Shown piece by piece: positions 53,241 to 63,497 of a DNA stretch of 64,000 nucleotides. Location: positions 37,976,001-38,040,000 of the forward strand of contig OY754466.1 in NCBI GenBank assembly GCA_963575645.1, written 5' to 3'. Position numbers and translations under genes: made by a program. The notes under the pieces were generated by a model. The model did not search any database, had not been told where the DNA came from, and saw nothing but the letters and a program-made list of their open reading frames with translations. How positions within the stretch are numbered: the first letter of the stretch is position 1; every line of letters starts with the position of its first letter. The stretch comes from Xanthostigma xanthostigma. Taxonomy: Eukaryota > Arthropoda > Insecta > Raphidioptera > Raphidiidae.

Positions 53241-54442
53241 ATCTCAGTTATCAAACAAATTATATTACCTCTCGCATGGTTTTATTGGTCGATTGTGTTC
53301 TTAACTCGACTCTCGCAAAAGTATTTCTCAGTTATCAAAATATCATAAATAATTATTTCTTACAAGACTTTACCATCGGTTACTGTAGATTAATTGACAA
53401 ATCAACCAACGCAAAATTGGGAGATTCAGGTTTGAGTCCTGATATTAAATAGTTGTAGATATATTTAAAACTTTTCCATATTGATAACTGAACATTTTCA
53501 ATAGTGCGTGATTAAAAGAAACACTTATTATATAGATAAGAGTGTAGGTACTCTTTTTTTTCAACGAGTTAATTATATCCTACCAAAAACAGTCGTAAAC
53601 AAGCCGTTAGAAGTTTACACCCTCGAGATCCACACGACCAACTTCCCAGTAAATATTTAATATTAAATCAGATTCGAGAAATCTTTTTCAAAAAAATCCT
53701 ACAATACATTCTTATACTATGTTAAACGACAGGACTAATTTGGATAAAATTTCTGGATAAAGTTCCGGTTAAAGGACATGCTTGATTTTTACGTGTTAAT
53801 CTCGATTAGTGATGAAAATTCCCAAACGGATTTTTGGCTCAAATTCACCATAAATATTTTATGGGAGTAAGGTTTCAATGATTTATAGTCATTTAAAAAG
53901 TTGCCAAATGTTGTGATTAAGTTGATCTTGACTACATATAAATAATATCCAAAGGAGGTTTGACTATTATATACCGACCTGATATTTTTATTGAGGTTTT
54001 CATTTTCACGTCATATTAACAACAGACTTTAATCATTGTCCACAATGCTTTGAGTGAATCGCGCTTCGATTTTTGACATCGACGACGCCAATTCACGACC
54101 CATCCACCGCCATGAAGACTCGATATTTTGCATAAGGTGAAGTGGGGTAAGATCGGACCGGTTTCTGTAAAGTTCCACTTTTAACACATTTATTTTTATG
54201 TTCTTTTAAAAATATTTAACCTGTATTGGTTTCAAAGCAAAGTAGAGTTAATACTCTATAATTTGTTTTAAAAAAAACACCAATTTCCCTTAGAAATTTT
54301 CATTTATATAGAAAATTAAACAAACTGTACCCACTGCGAACTTGCCCCGCATCCGGCGCAAGTTCGTATAAACAACTATTTAAAACCAATTGAAATGTAT
54401 CTTACCGTGTTCTACTTCTGTATAATGAATATATTATATATT
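53241..54442. other. no gene supported
   Basis: AT-rich. Plus-strand frames trailing out of the CpG island have no domain. No repeats with ends. Confidence 0.35.
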
Positions 54443-54569
54443 ATTCAATAAATAAAATTATCGACCAATTTTTCAGAAAATAATTAACAAAAAAATATAA
54501 AATTAATACATTATATTTTTTTGTTAATATATTGTCTGAAAAATTGGTCGATAATTTTATTTATTGAAT
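54443..54569. repeat. Minimal snapback of the Penelope-like tail family
   Basis: TTCAATAAATAAAATTATCG and CCAATTTTTCAG face their inverted copies across a centre of about 35 bp. It is the same family as 43551-44688 but without the hammerhead-like segment and without the nested foldback. Confidence 0.75.
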
Positions 54570-55427
54570 GTTATGGGGCATTCGCGCTAAAAATCCTTTG
54601 GGGATTTTTCATGTACAATCAAGGTCAACAAATGCCCAAAGTTTCATCTCGATCGGACGTGTCTCCTAATCGACACTTTACCCAAATTTCTTTCGGATCA
54701 TATTGACGATAATACGTTTCGGTTAGCACCCTGACAGTCCATAGGGACATCCATTAATTCCGTGAAAGGGGTAAGACAAAATTTCACCAAATCTTTGACA
54801 TATTTGCTTGTACAGTAATATCGATAATAAATTCTATTCTTATTTAAATCGAGGAGACAGAAAATGATATCAAAATTTTGATTGATGGCAATTTCTTAAC
54901 ACAGTTTGCAACCTTCAATTACGTTAACATTGGCAAAATAATCGACTCGGGGACCCTTTAGAAAAATATGTGTCAATTTCATTACTGTTGCCCAATAAGG
55001 CTGGCGCAGATAAAATAATGAGAATAGGGTTCTGCTTTTTGGACACGGAACCCTAAAAATAGTAAATTAATATGAATGACGTAAAAGAAACTTACTCCGA
55101 ACACGCCACAACATCTCAGATAATAAATGCATCGACAGTTTACTCGGTCATTTGTTATAATTTATTATTTATCCAAGACAGCAAATAATAATGGCTAGAT
55201 GAACGATTTCGTAACGTATTGTATAAGGTTATGTTTAGAACGAAACACTACATCTAGAATCTTCGTGGATCCAAAGAAAAACCCTGTTAGCTTTTCAAGT
55301 TTATTTTTATTAGTTTCGTTTACAATTAAATTTCACAATTAAAACCAACGGGGGGAGCTATGGTGCATTAAAACATCGGTTTTAAGTAGCTCAACTTTTT
55401 TACTTATACAACGTTCAATTATAATTA
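54570..55427. other. no gene; short GGAACCCTAAAAA repeat end
   Basis: At 55020-55063 AATAGGGTTCTGC...GGACACGGAACCCTAAAAA matches the end of the GACA-bearing repeat at 63.29-63.50 kb. Otherwise nothing was recognised. Confidence 0.4.
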
Positions 55428-55640
55428 GAATTAGAGTTTAAAAACTCAAAAAAAAAACACTATTTTATAGCAATGTGGGCTAAAAAGTAAAAAACATAAT
55501 GATTTTGTTCAACAGCGATAGGAGCGAGTTGGGGAACTTTCTTCGCTGTTGAACAAAATCTTTGTTTAAAAAATATGCTTTTTACTTTTTAGCCCCTAAA
55601 TAAAATAGTGTTTTTTCAAACTCTAATTTTAATCACAAAT
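55428..55640. repeat. Foldback element
   Basis: GATTTTGTTCAACAGCG faces CGCTGTTGAACAAAATC across a 35-bp centre. Outer arms with GGGCTAAAAAGTAAAAAACA and AAACACTATTTTAT face their complements. Same family as 17742-17940. Confidence 0.75.
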
Positions 55641-56411
55641 ATAGCGGAAAAAGGTATAGGGGTCCTCTGGAATCGGGAACAAACTGTCGCATTTGTCAAC
55701 ATTTTTTGTCCTCCTCTTTTTTGACAGTCCTGTCACCGAACTATACCGAACCGGGAATTAATAACTAACCACATTCATGCCTACTATGTTTAACGACTTT
55801 TAAAAATTCATCCACTTTATGGCTTCTAAAGAAAATCTTAAAATAAAAAAAATATGAAATTTGAAAAACCCACAAATGGATAAGTATCTAGTTCGCATCA
55901 ACAGAAAATGTCACAGTATTAAAAATTTCTAAAAAAGATGTGACAGTAATTTATTACTTACAAACTGCACCAGGCAAATTATTTGTTGAAATTGTAACCA
56001 TTTTTGTTGACTCCGAATGGAATTGTCCGTGAAGTTTTGCCAGCATTGTCTGAAAAAAGAAAAGTTTTGTTGAATCACTATTTGAAATAAAAGTTTTTAA
56101 TCTGAAATTACGTTTGATTTTGTCAAAATAATTGAGAAATAAAAATATGTTTGCCCATAAATATTTTTTTTTAATTTGCACAAAATTGTCATTATAAGTA
56201 GGGTAGCATAAGTTATTCTACGTATTTTGAAACAGTAGTTTATGTATCTAGGACGTAAAAATGGGAGGGAATCTCCCTTAAAGGGCGGGAAGAGTCAATG
56301 AAAATCTCACGTCAATTTTTTAATTCAGAGAATAAGCATTATTAGAACAGGTAACATTTATAAAGTATTTAGAGGGGTCCCACCACATCTTACCACAACC
56401 ACATAGAGCTT
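55641..56411. other. no gene seen
   Basis: AT-rich sequence with no signature. Confidence 0.4.
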
Positions 56412-57258
56412 CTGAACTTTTTGTGAAGCTGATTTAGGCATGGAAATGACATACCTACTTTACTCAGTGCAAACAATGAAAATGGAACAACTGGACTTGG
56501 TGATGCAAAATGTCATTTTCAATCACCAAGTCCAGTTGTTTCTAGGGATAATCAACCCCTAAATATGCATCAGTAGGGTTGAAAACGTCAACTCATTTTG
56601 GCAAAACTAAGATTTTCACAGGATTTTAAATGCACATTTTCTAAACTATATTTAAAAATGCAGAACTAAATTTCGGTCGGAACACCCCGAGACACTCCTT
56701 TGAAGGAGTGAGATAAGGAAATTTTGTTCTGCCTTTTTAAATATATAGTTTAGAAAAGGTACATTTGAAACCCTGTGAAAATCTCAGTCTTGCCAAAATG
56801 AGTTGATGTTTTTAACCCTACTGATGCATATGACTGGACTATTGAGTAAGCACCAAAGTTGCTTAACTTGCTTTGATCACTTTCGCTGACAAGGGTGGAG
56901 GGGTCAAAAACTACGTAATGCTTGAATGGCAAAATGTCATTTTCGTTGTTTGCACTGAGTATACTAGCTGCGGCGAAAGATGAAGCCACCACGTCATAGT
57001 GACGTGAACGCATTGCGCCCGCCATCTAGCTTGCTATTGGCTGTTTTGGAGATCCATGTGCGTCGAGTGTTTATTTCTATTCTACCGCTATAAATGGATA
57101 TGTCGAATTTATTCCACACGTCACTGTCTGCGGGAAAGTAGGCGTTCACTAGCATATTATTGATGACGTGCCTGGCTTCAACTCTCACCGCGGGCACTAT
57201 AAACTACATTATAAAGTGTGTCACTTCCATGCCTAAATCAGCTTTCAAAAAGTTCCGT
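56412..57258. repeat. Two-level foldback element
   Basis: The outer inverted ends (GAAGCTGATTTAGGCATGGA and its partner near 57225-57250) enclose a second palindrome at 56461-56962 whose ends are TACTCAGTGCAAACAATG and its inverse. Inside, CAACTGGACTTGGTGAT/ATCACCAAGTCCAGTTG forms a further hairpin (about 56489-56540), as does the pair CACTCCTTTGAAGGAGTG. The right shoulder (56963-57220) is GC-richer and has short frames of no known family. Confidence 0.7.
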
Positions 57259-57494
57259 AGCTATCGGTCTATAACTATAAGGGTCTAACAATCGGAATTC
57301 CGCGCTAGGAACGCAAACCCGGGAGGGCGCAATTAGCAATGCGGATTATGATTGTTGTATTTATACACCATATTATATCAACCAATCAAGTGTTGAGGGC
57401 GGCAAAATCTTGAGATGGGGGCCGATGAGTCCAGTAATACGACACTGTTTGCAGTATTTAGTATTCGAATACTGTTTGTTTCGAGTATTTAAAT
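57259..57494. other. no gene; unknown GC-richer patch
   Basis: A moderately GC-rich piece with CCCGGGAGGGCGC near 57318 and GGGGGCCGATG near 57418 looks like decayed transposon ends. Nothing is assignable. Confidence 0.3.
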
Positions 57495-57955
57495 ATCCTT
57501 TACCATTTCAACCCACAAGTGAGGAATGGTACTAGTTTTGAGGTTCCCCGAATCCAAAAAACATATTTTTGGAAAAAATCTGTGCGTCTGTTTGTCTGTG
57601 AGCACGATACATGTCAAACGAATGGGGATTGAAACCAAATTTTGGGGGGATGTTTGGTATACAAATATGAAGAGTCCTATTGTTTTTGGGGAAAATTGGT
57701 GCATGCGCAAAAGAAATGTATGCTATAACGTTTTTTATATAATAATGGTATTCTTTTCATAACGATTTATTTCTATTTTTTCAAGAAAATTTTGTATTAA
57801 AATTTTTTTTATTTTGAAAATAAAAAAATCAGCTGTCCCTTGTTGTGTAGATCTGTCAGAAATAAATTAGTTAAGCATGCTTTGATTAATTTTTACATGA
57901 CGTGGAACATATTATGCATCTAACCACGGCAACGAATAGCAAATATCATATTAAA
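57495..57955 (+). repeat. R4 family repeat, copy 3
   Basis: It begins ACAAGTGAGGAATGGTACTAG and includes GAAACCAAATTTTGGGG, TGCATGCGCA (57700), CTATAACG and TAGTTAAGCATGCTTTGATT. Open frames on both strands (57489-57762) span the repeat and are not conserved between copies. Confidence 0.65.
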
Positions 57956-57956
57956 T

Positions 57957-58090
57957 ACTAGCCATTACCCGCGTCACCTAGCGCGATATCAGAAGTTTTA
58001 TTCTCTTTATACTATATCAAATGTCAATATTTTTGAAGTTGGGATGGTCCCGTCGCCCAATTGGCTGGAATTTATTTTGTATTAGATTCA
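57957..58090 (-). mobile_element. Reversed Helitron-like 3' end beside R4
   Basis: CTAGCCATTACCCGCGTCAC is followed by CAAATGTCAATATTTTTGAAG and GATGGTCCCGTCGCCCAATT. An inverted copy of this latter part is at about 60395-60450. Confidence 0.4.
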
Positions 58091-58114
58091 AGTTTGATTT
58101 GACTATATATATTA

Positions 58115-58476
58115 CTAGCGGTCCCGCCCGGTTTCACCCGTGTGCAAAAGAACGAATGGGGGGCGAGGGACATAAGTACGCACATTAATCTTAGTTTACC
58201 GAGATGAATGTTGTGTCCAAATTTCATGATGATCGGAGTTACCGTTCAAAAGTTTTTGTCGGACGGACAAATTTTGAGTTACATTTTGCAACATTTTTTA
58301 TTGATGCTCCGTTCGTATTGGTCGTAGCGTGATATTAAAGCCTATAGCCTTCCTCGATAAATGGGCTATCCAACAAAAACAAAAAAAATTCAATTCGAAC
58401 CAGTATTTCCTGAGATTAGCGCGTTCAACCAAACAAACAAACTCTTCAGCTTTATATATTAGTATAGAAGTATAGA
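58115..58476 (-). mobile_element. Helitron-like element F, short form without tRNA cassette
   Basis: On the minus strand it starts TCTATACTTCTATACTAATA (the first 8 bases duplicated, as in copy D) and ends GGGCGGGACCGCTAG next to T. GTCGGACGGACAAATTTTGA is uninterrupted, as in copy B. Confidence 0.75.
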
Positions 58477-58855
58477 TTATGCTACGAATAGTTTGGTGCG
58501 CGTGTTTCGTGCTTGGCGTAATATTATGTGTGGGTCGGTACAGCATTGTGGCGTATAAACGATAGAGCAGGAGACCTTGATGGTACCTCGCGCTACACAC
58601 ACACACACACAGTCAAACAAACGCATTGCACGCACATACACACACATTGACGGGACGTACACGCGCTCCGCACCAAGGACGATAGACGCAAGACTTGGAA
58701 TACTCGAGCCTCACGCACTTTGAAAATGTGTAGGCTTTGCACGTGGTTTAGCTCGTGTTGTTTTTGACATAACCTTATCTTAATCAAATCGCAATTGAAT
58801 AAAAAATGGCCGTTACTTTCAGGTTGGTAATGTACCAACACTACCAACTTCAATA
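58477..58855. other. single-copy-looking region with CA repeats
   Basis: (CA)n tracts at about 58596-58611 and 58637-58648 lie in moderately GC-rich sequence. Minus-strand frames of 61-102 codons are cysteine/valine-rich because of the repeat. No gene recognised. Confidence 0.4.
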
Positions 58856-60113
58856 CCGTAAAATGGGGTGACTTTGACCACTGGGGTGAAGTTGACCAAA
58901 AACTAAAAAAATGTTTCAGTGCTAAATACTTTCCGTATTGATATAATTATTCGGAAGTTTTATTGCTTAAATATTAAGCTAATATATTGTCAAAAGTTTT
59001 CATGTAAACAAAATGTTTTAATTTTTATCTATACATGATACATACGAAGCCAAAGTCATATATGAAAGTTAATGAAAATTCGTAGTGCTCAAACTATCAT
59101 TAATATTTGCAGAACCAGAAACTTTACGACTAATACCTATGTTTCGTTATTTTAATAACGTGATTTTTCTGTGTCAACACTTTATTATCATATTTTACAT
59201 AACTTTAATAACTGGATCGCAGTATTCTAAATATTCAACTTTGACAATATTTTTACGATTTTGGGGTTAACTTGACCGCCTGGGTGAAGTTGACTAGCTT
59301 GCAGAGTCTTGCAAAAACTTGCAGTCTTGTGTGTCTGTACTGTTCTAGCAACGCGGTTTGTTCTGATGAATGAATGTGAGTGGTTGTAAAATTGAGTTCT
59401 TAATTATTTAAAAGTGTAATTTGACGATATGCCGAGAATATATTTAGGTGCTCGAGTTTTTAAAGATTATAGTGAAGAAACATTAGAAAAATGCTTAGAA
59501 GAGGTTTTAGAAGGAAAGATAAGTGCAACTCAGGCTTCTAAAAAAATATTAATAAATACATATTAATTAATATTAATTGTACGAACCCAAAACCGGTCGC
59601 AGAGGGGAATTTTTGTTTAATTTGGACCTTTCGGCGTTTAATTTTAGCTAAAATGTTTTTTTATATTTGAAAGTAGTTTTAGTGATATTTATATACATTT
59701 TTGTTGACGTAAACTGCTTAATTTCAATCTGATTTAAAGTAAACTGTTTAATTTCTACTTTTTTGCATTATTTAGGTTGTTCGGACTTTAATGTTCGTTT
59801 TTTTTTTAAATAAATGTTTCATAAAATGTTCTTTTCATATTCCTGTGGACAAAGTAACCCCAACTAGCTAAAATAAACAATTAGAATGAAAATTAAAGCT
59901 GTGGTCAACTTCACCCCATTTGGGGTGAAGTTGACTATTACGCCATTTTATTTTTTTTCTTGATAATGGTAAACAAACTAAAGATACTACTTTTAACGCT
60001 AGTACTACCTAATACCCATATTGTCAAAAAACAATATCCCTGAATTTTTGTAGTCTTCACATAGAAATTTTAGTTCAAACCTAAAAATTGGTCAAAGTCA
60101 CCCCATTTTACGG
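58856..60113 (+). mobile_element. pogo-family element, copy P2
   Basis: It has the same 24-bp TIRs and TA flanks as P1. It shares P1's interior in full and has about 70 bp more near 59140-59220. A decayed transposase start is present (MPRIYLGARVFKDYSEETLE from about 59429), with a deletion in the basic region relative to P1 and stops soon after. The paired 'GGTGAAGTTGAC' words near each end are candidate transposase-binding sites. Confidence 0.85.
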
Positions 60114-61580
60114 TAAAAATAAGTTCTCGAGTACAGACAGTCAGTCTAAAAACACATTTATCGATTTAGATATCGACCTAAACCCTAAACCTACGAAAAA
60201 TCCTGCAAAATTACAGACAGACATCGTAATATTTTATTTTTATATGTAGGGTTGTCATCCGTCAGGGTTTCCCCGAATTTGATCTCTTTCTAAGGGCGTC
60301 CGGGGAGCGTCCAGGTGGCGTTTTGTGAACAGAAACGATAGTAGAACTGTTTTTTAATTTGAAAAAACAATATTTTTGTTTATTTGAAAAAATTCCAGCC
60401 AATTGGACGACGGGATCATTCTAACTTCAAAATATTGACATTTAGTGAGCTGATATGATATATATAGACCCATTTTAAGATAAGAGGGATAAAAAATGTT
60501 AAAGATGGTTAAAAAATAGTTAAAATTTAAAAAAAATTCTGCCGCTTCGTATTTAGGTTCTGTTGGTTCTTAGGTTCAATTAAACACAACATTCTAAAAT
60601 ATAGTTCAAAAGCATTATCTATATACTTAATTACTTAATATTATAAATAAGCTTCTATTGGATAGTAGAAGAACTTGATTTAATATCCAATCTTGGTTTC
60701 CTTGTTATAGTTTTTAAAGTGTATTATTAATATTTTTTGTAGTGTATTTTATAAATTGTCTTTTATACATATTATGGGCAGATGGAAGACGAAGCATTTG
60801 CTTGAATTCTGTACCTTTTGCTTGTAAATAGGAGCAATAAACATATTATTATTATTATTATATAGGCTAAATCTAGACCCATTTTAAGATAAGGGGAATA
60901 AAAAATGTGAAAGATGGAAAAAAAATAGTTAAAATTAAAAAAAAATTCTGCCGATTCGTTTTTAGGTTTTGTTAGATCCAAATGACCGGAAAATACCAGC
61001 CGCAATAATTTTTTACCAATTGCACCCTCCCCAAGCCACTCCTAAGAAATTGGATTTATGTTCATAAATCCACTTTCAAAATTCCGAGTTTTTTGAGCTT
61101 CTTATCCTTATCGACCTTAAACATGGCAACTCTATTTATATGTAGGTAATACTAATAATAGAGTAATTCCCATCAAAAATGAAATATTATCATTATTTTC
61201 TCGTTTTTTCAAATCGATCCTGAATTTGACCATACTATTTTCTATCTCCCTTGGGAGAAACGTACGCTTTCTAATATTTATTATACAGAGTGTTTATGAA
61301 ATGCAATCGATTCAAGGCATAAATACAATATACACACTCTCGATAATCATTACCCTCTTTCTGGGACAGTCTGGTAAAAAAGAGAGAACGCTGCTATATA
61401 TATATTTTTTATTATAAAAAGGCGGTTATACAACTCGAATAATTTTTTATGTTTGATGACTCTTATTCTATTTAAAACAGCATATTTTCAGGGTAATCCC
61501 ACATAAGTTTTACTTAAAGCGGTTCAGTAGTTTTCTTTTTATATGCCTAGTTTTAAGTTTAGTTAAGAAAATATAAATAA
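60114..61580. other. no gene; one spaced direct repeat
   Basis: Two direct copies of about 105 bp (60462-60570 and 60875-60980) share TAGACCCATTTTAAGATAAG and ATTCTGCCG.TTCGT. The inverted R4-side segment lies at about 60395-60450. A TTA/ATT microsatellite is at 60843-60861. Confidence 0.5.
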
Positions 61581-61650
61581 AAAAGCGGTCAAGTGTGAGT
61601 CGGACTCGCACACGAAGGGTTCCGTACACTATGTACTTTTTAAACACTTT
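61581..61650 (+). repeat. Dispersed repeat start (AGTCGGACTCGC type)
   Basis: AGCGGTCAAGTGTGAGTCGG, then ACTCGCACACGAAGGGTTCCGTA, trimmed here as ACTCGCACACGAAGG. I recognise this as a common interspersed repeat of Lepidoptera. Only the start is present. Confidence 0.5.
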
Positions 61651-61789
61651 TTTAAAAGAAACAAGAGAGGCGCTATAACAATATGTAACCAGTGGGAGTA
61701 TGCAAGTAGTTCAAGAATTTCAAGGCGTTTTTATATTATAAACACTTTTTCTTACAAAAATTTCTTGTAGAATAAAATAATATAAAGTT

Positions 61790-62345
61790 TTGATAAATAT
61801 ACCATCATATCAAATAACAACGTTACGGCAAATATCTCTGTTGCGCATGCGCCGATTTCCCCAAAAAAAATACAAAACTTTAGAATATTAAACCATTATG
61901 AAAAATATACCATTATTATATAAAAACAATGTTATAGCACATATCTCTTCTGCGCATGCGCCGCCTTTCCCCCTAAAACTTTTTACAAAACTTTCTTTTA
62001 AACCATTATGAAATATATACCTACTATCATTAAATAAAACAACGTTATTGCATATATTTCTTTTGCGCATGCGCCAATTTTTCCCAAAAAAATTCCAAAC
62101 TTTTGTAAACACAGATAGAATAATAAACCGTTATGAAAAGTATGTCGTTATTATATAAAAAACAGCCTTATAGTATATATTTCTTCTACGCATGCGCTGA
62201 TTTTTTTCAAAAATTTATTTTACAAAACTCCTGTAAAACAAAATAATATTACGAAAAGTATACTATTATCTTATAAAAACAACAATATAATATATATTTC
62301 TTTTGCGCTTGCGCCGACGTCTCTCAAAAACAATAGGCCTCTTCA
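61790..62345 (-). repeat. R4-derived tandem array, five units
   Basis: A unit of about 115 bp is repeated five times in the inverse orientation of R4. Each carries TGCGCATGCGCC or a variant (61842, 61951, 62064, 62188, 62304), then an A-rich part, AAACCATTATGAAAA and ATATATTTCTT. In the R4 copies elsewhere this segment occurs once, so it was amplified locally. Units are diverged, so the expansion is not brand new. Confidence 0.8.
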
Positions 62346-62688
62346 TATTTGCATATTAAAAATCCTCCCAAAATTTGGTTTCATTCTGTTCATCCATGGT
62401 GTTGGAATGGTAAAAAATATCAAAAATGACGTTTGCATCTGTCAAAGCAATATGTTCTAATAATTAATTAATTGGTTATTCAAATCGTTAACTCAGTAGG
62501 CGTAGCATTTCACAAAATACTAATGTCAAAAGACTGACTAATATTTGAAATGACATTCATTTTTGAACAAATGCAATCTTTTTTTTTAAGACAAAACATA
62601 CGCAATTTTTAAATTCCCATAGTACACTATGCAACAAACGAAGACAGACGATCCCCGTGTATGCTATGGATTAGACAAAATTGAATTT
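62346..62688. repeat. R4 continuation, shared with the interior of the 7.5-kb Harbinger
   Basis: CCTCCCAAAATTTGGTTTCA, CACAAAATACTAATGTCAAA and AGACAAAACATACG appear in the same order at 7910-8190. The match resumes after the Helitron at 63116-63260. Confidence 0.7.
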
Positions 62689-63115
62689 ATTAATATTATA
62701 AATGCGAATGTAAGTTTGTTTGTTACGCTTTCACGCAAAAACTACTTAACCGATCATCATGAAACTTTGCACATACACTCTTGAAGGTATTAGAAGTAAC
62801 ATAGGATACTTTTTATTAAAAAAAAATAAAAATTTTTTACGAAAAATCATATCATATCATATTAATATTATAAATGCGAATGTTTGTTACGCTTTCACGC
62901 AAAAACTACTTAACCGATCATCATGAAACTTTGCACATACACTCTTGAAGGTATTAGAAGTAACATAGGATACTTTTTATTAAAAAAAAATAAAAATTTT
63001 TTACGAAAAATAAGAAAATTGTTTGTCAAAATATGTGCAATACCTCAACCCCTGATATGCATGTCAAAAGTCGATTTCCATCTCAATCGCGGGCGTAGCC
63101 GCGGGTAGCGGCTAG
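62689..63115 (+). mobile_element. Helitron-like element H with duplicated 5' end
   Basis: The 5' segment of about 150 bp (TAATATTATAAATGCGAATG to AAAAATTTTTTACGAAAAAT) occurs twice, near 62690-62848 and 62863-63009, apparently identical apart from TAAGTTTG in the first copy. The 3' end is GCCGCGGGTAGCGGCTAG followed by T. The matching repeat at 7.9-8.35 kb lacks this insert. Confidence 0.7.
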
Positions 63116-63260
63116 TACATTATATTTCTATATAAAGCTGTATAAAAAAAGTGTTTCGACGAATTCTGTTATACAAAATCTATGTAAAATTTTCTCCTCT
63201 TTCGTTTAAGACAGGTCTCGAAACGATCTGATTTAAATTGAGCGAATTATAAGCAAAAAA
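63116..63260. repeat. R4 continuation after the Helitron
   Basis: ATTCTGTTATAC.AAATCTATGTAAAAT and TTCTCCTCTTTCGTTTAAGA match 8250-8300 in order. Confidence 0.65.
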
Positions 63261-63264
63261 CTTA

Positions 63265-63394
63265 GTTTGCTCCTCTTTTGGGAGTTTTGGGGGGTTTTTA
63301 ATTATTTGTTGTTCTAGCGGCAATAGAAATACATACTCTGTGAAAATTTCAACTCTCTACCTATTACGGTTCTTGAGATACAGCCCGCTGACAG

Positions 63395-63432
<38 letters not shown>

Positions 63433-63497
63433 GGACAGCGGAGGCTTAGTAATAGGGTTCCGTTTAAGCACCCTTCGGGTACGGAACCCTAAAAAGA
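63265..63497 (+). repeat. Interspersed repeat with GACA satellite and GGAACCCTAAAAA end
   Basis: TGAAAATTTCAACTCTCTACC leads through TTGAGATACAGCC to a (GACA)n tract (63390-63437) and TAGGGTTCCGTTTAAGCACC, and closes CGGGTACGGAACCCTAAAAA. I recognise this as a common lepidopteran interspersed repeat end, probably SINE/LINE related, though that class is from memory. Confidence 0.6.

Noticed and set aside
52885-53348. Overlapping frames of 101 to 139 codons in the CpG island
   Set aside because: They overlap in several registers on both strands with arginine/cysteine-rich, low-complexity content. This is expected from GC-rich DNA and not evidence of protein.
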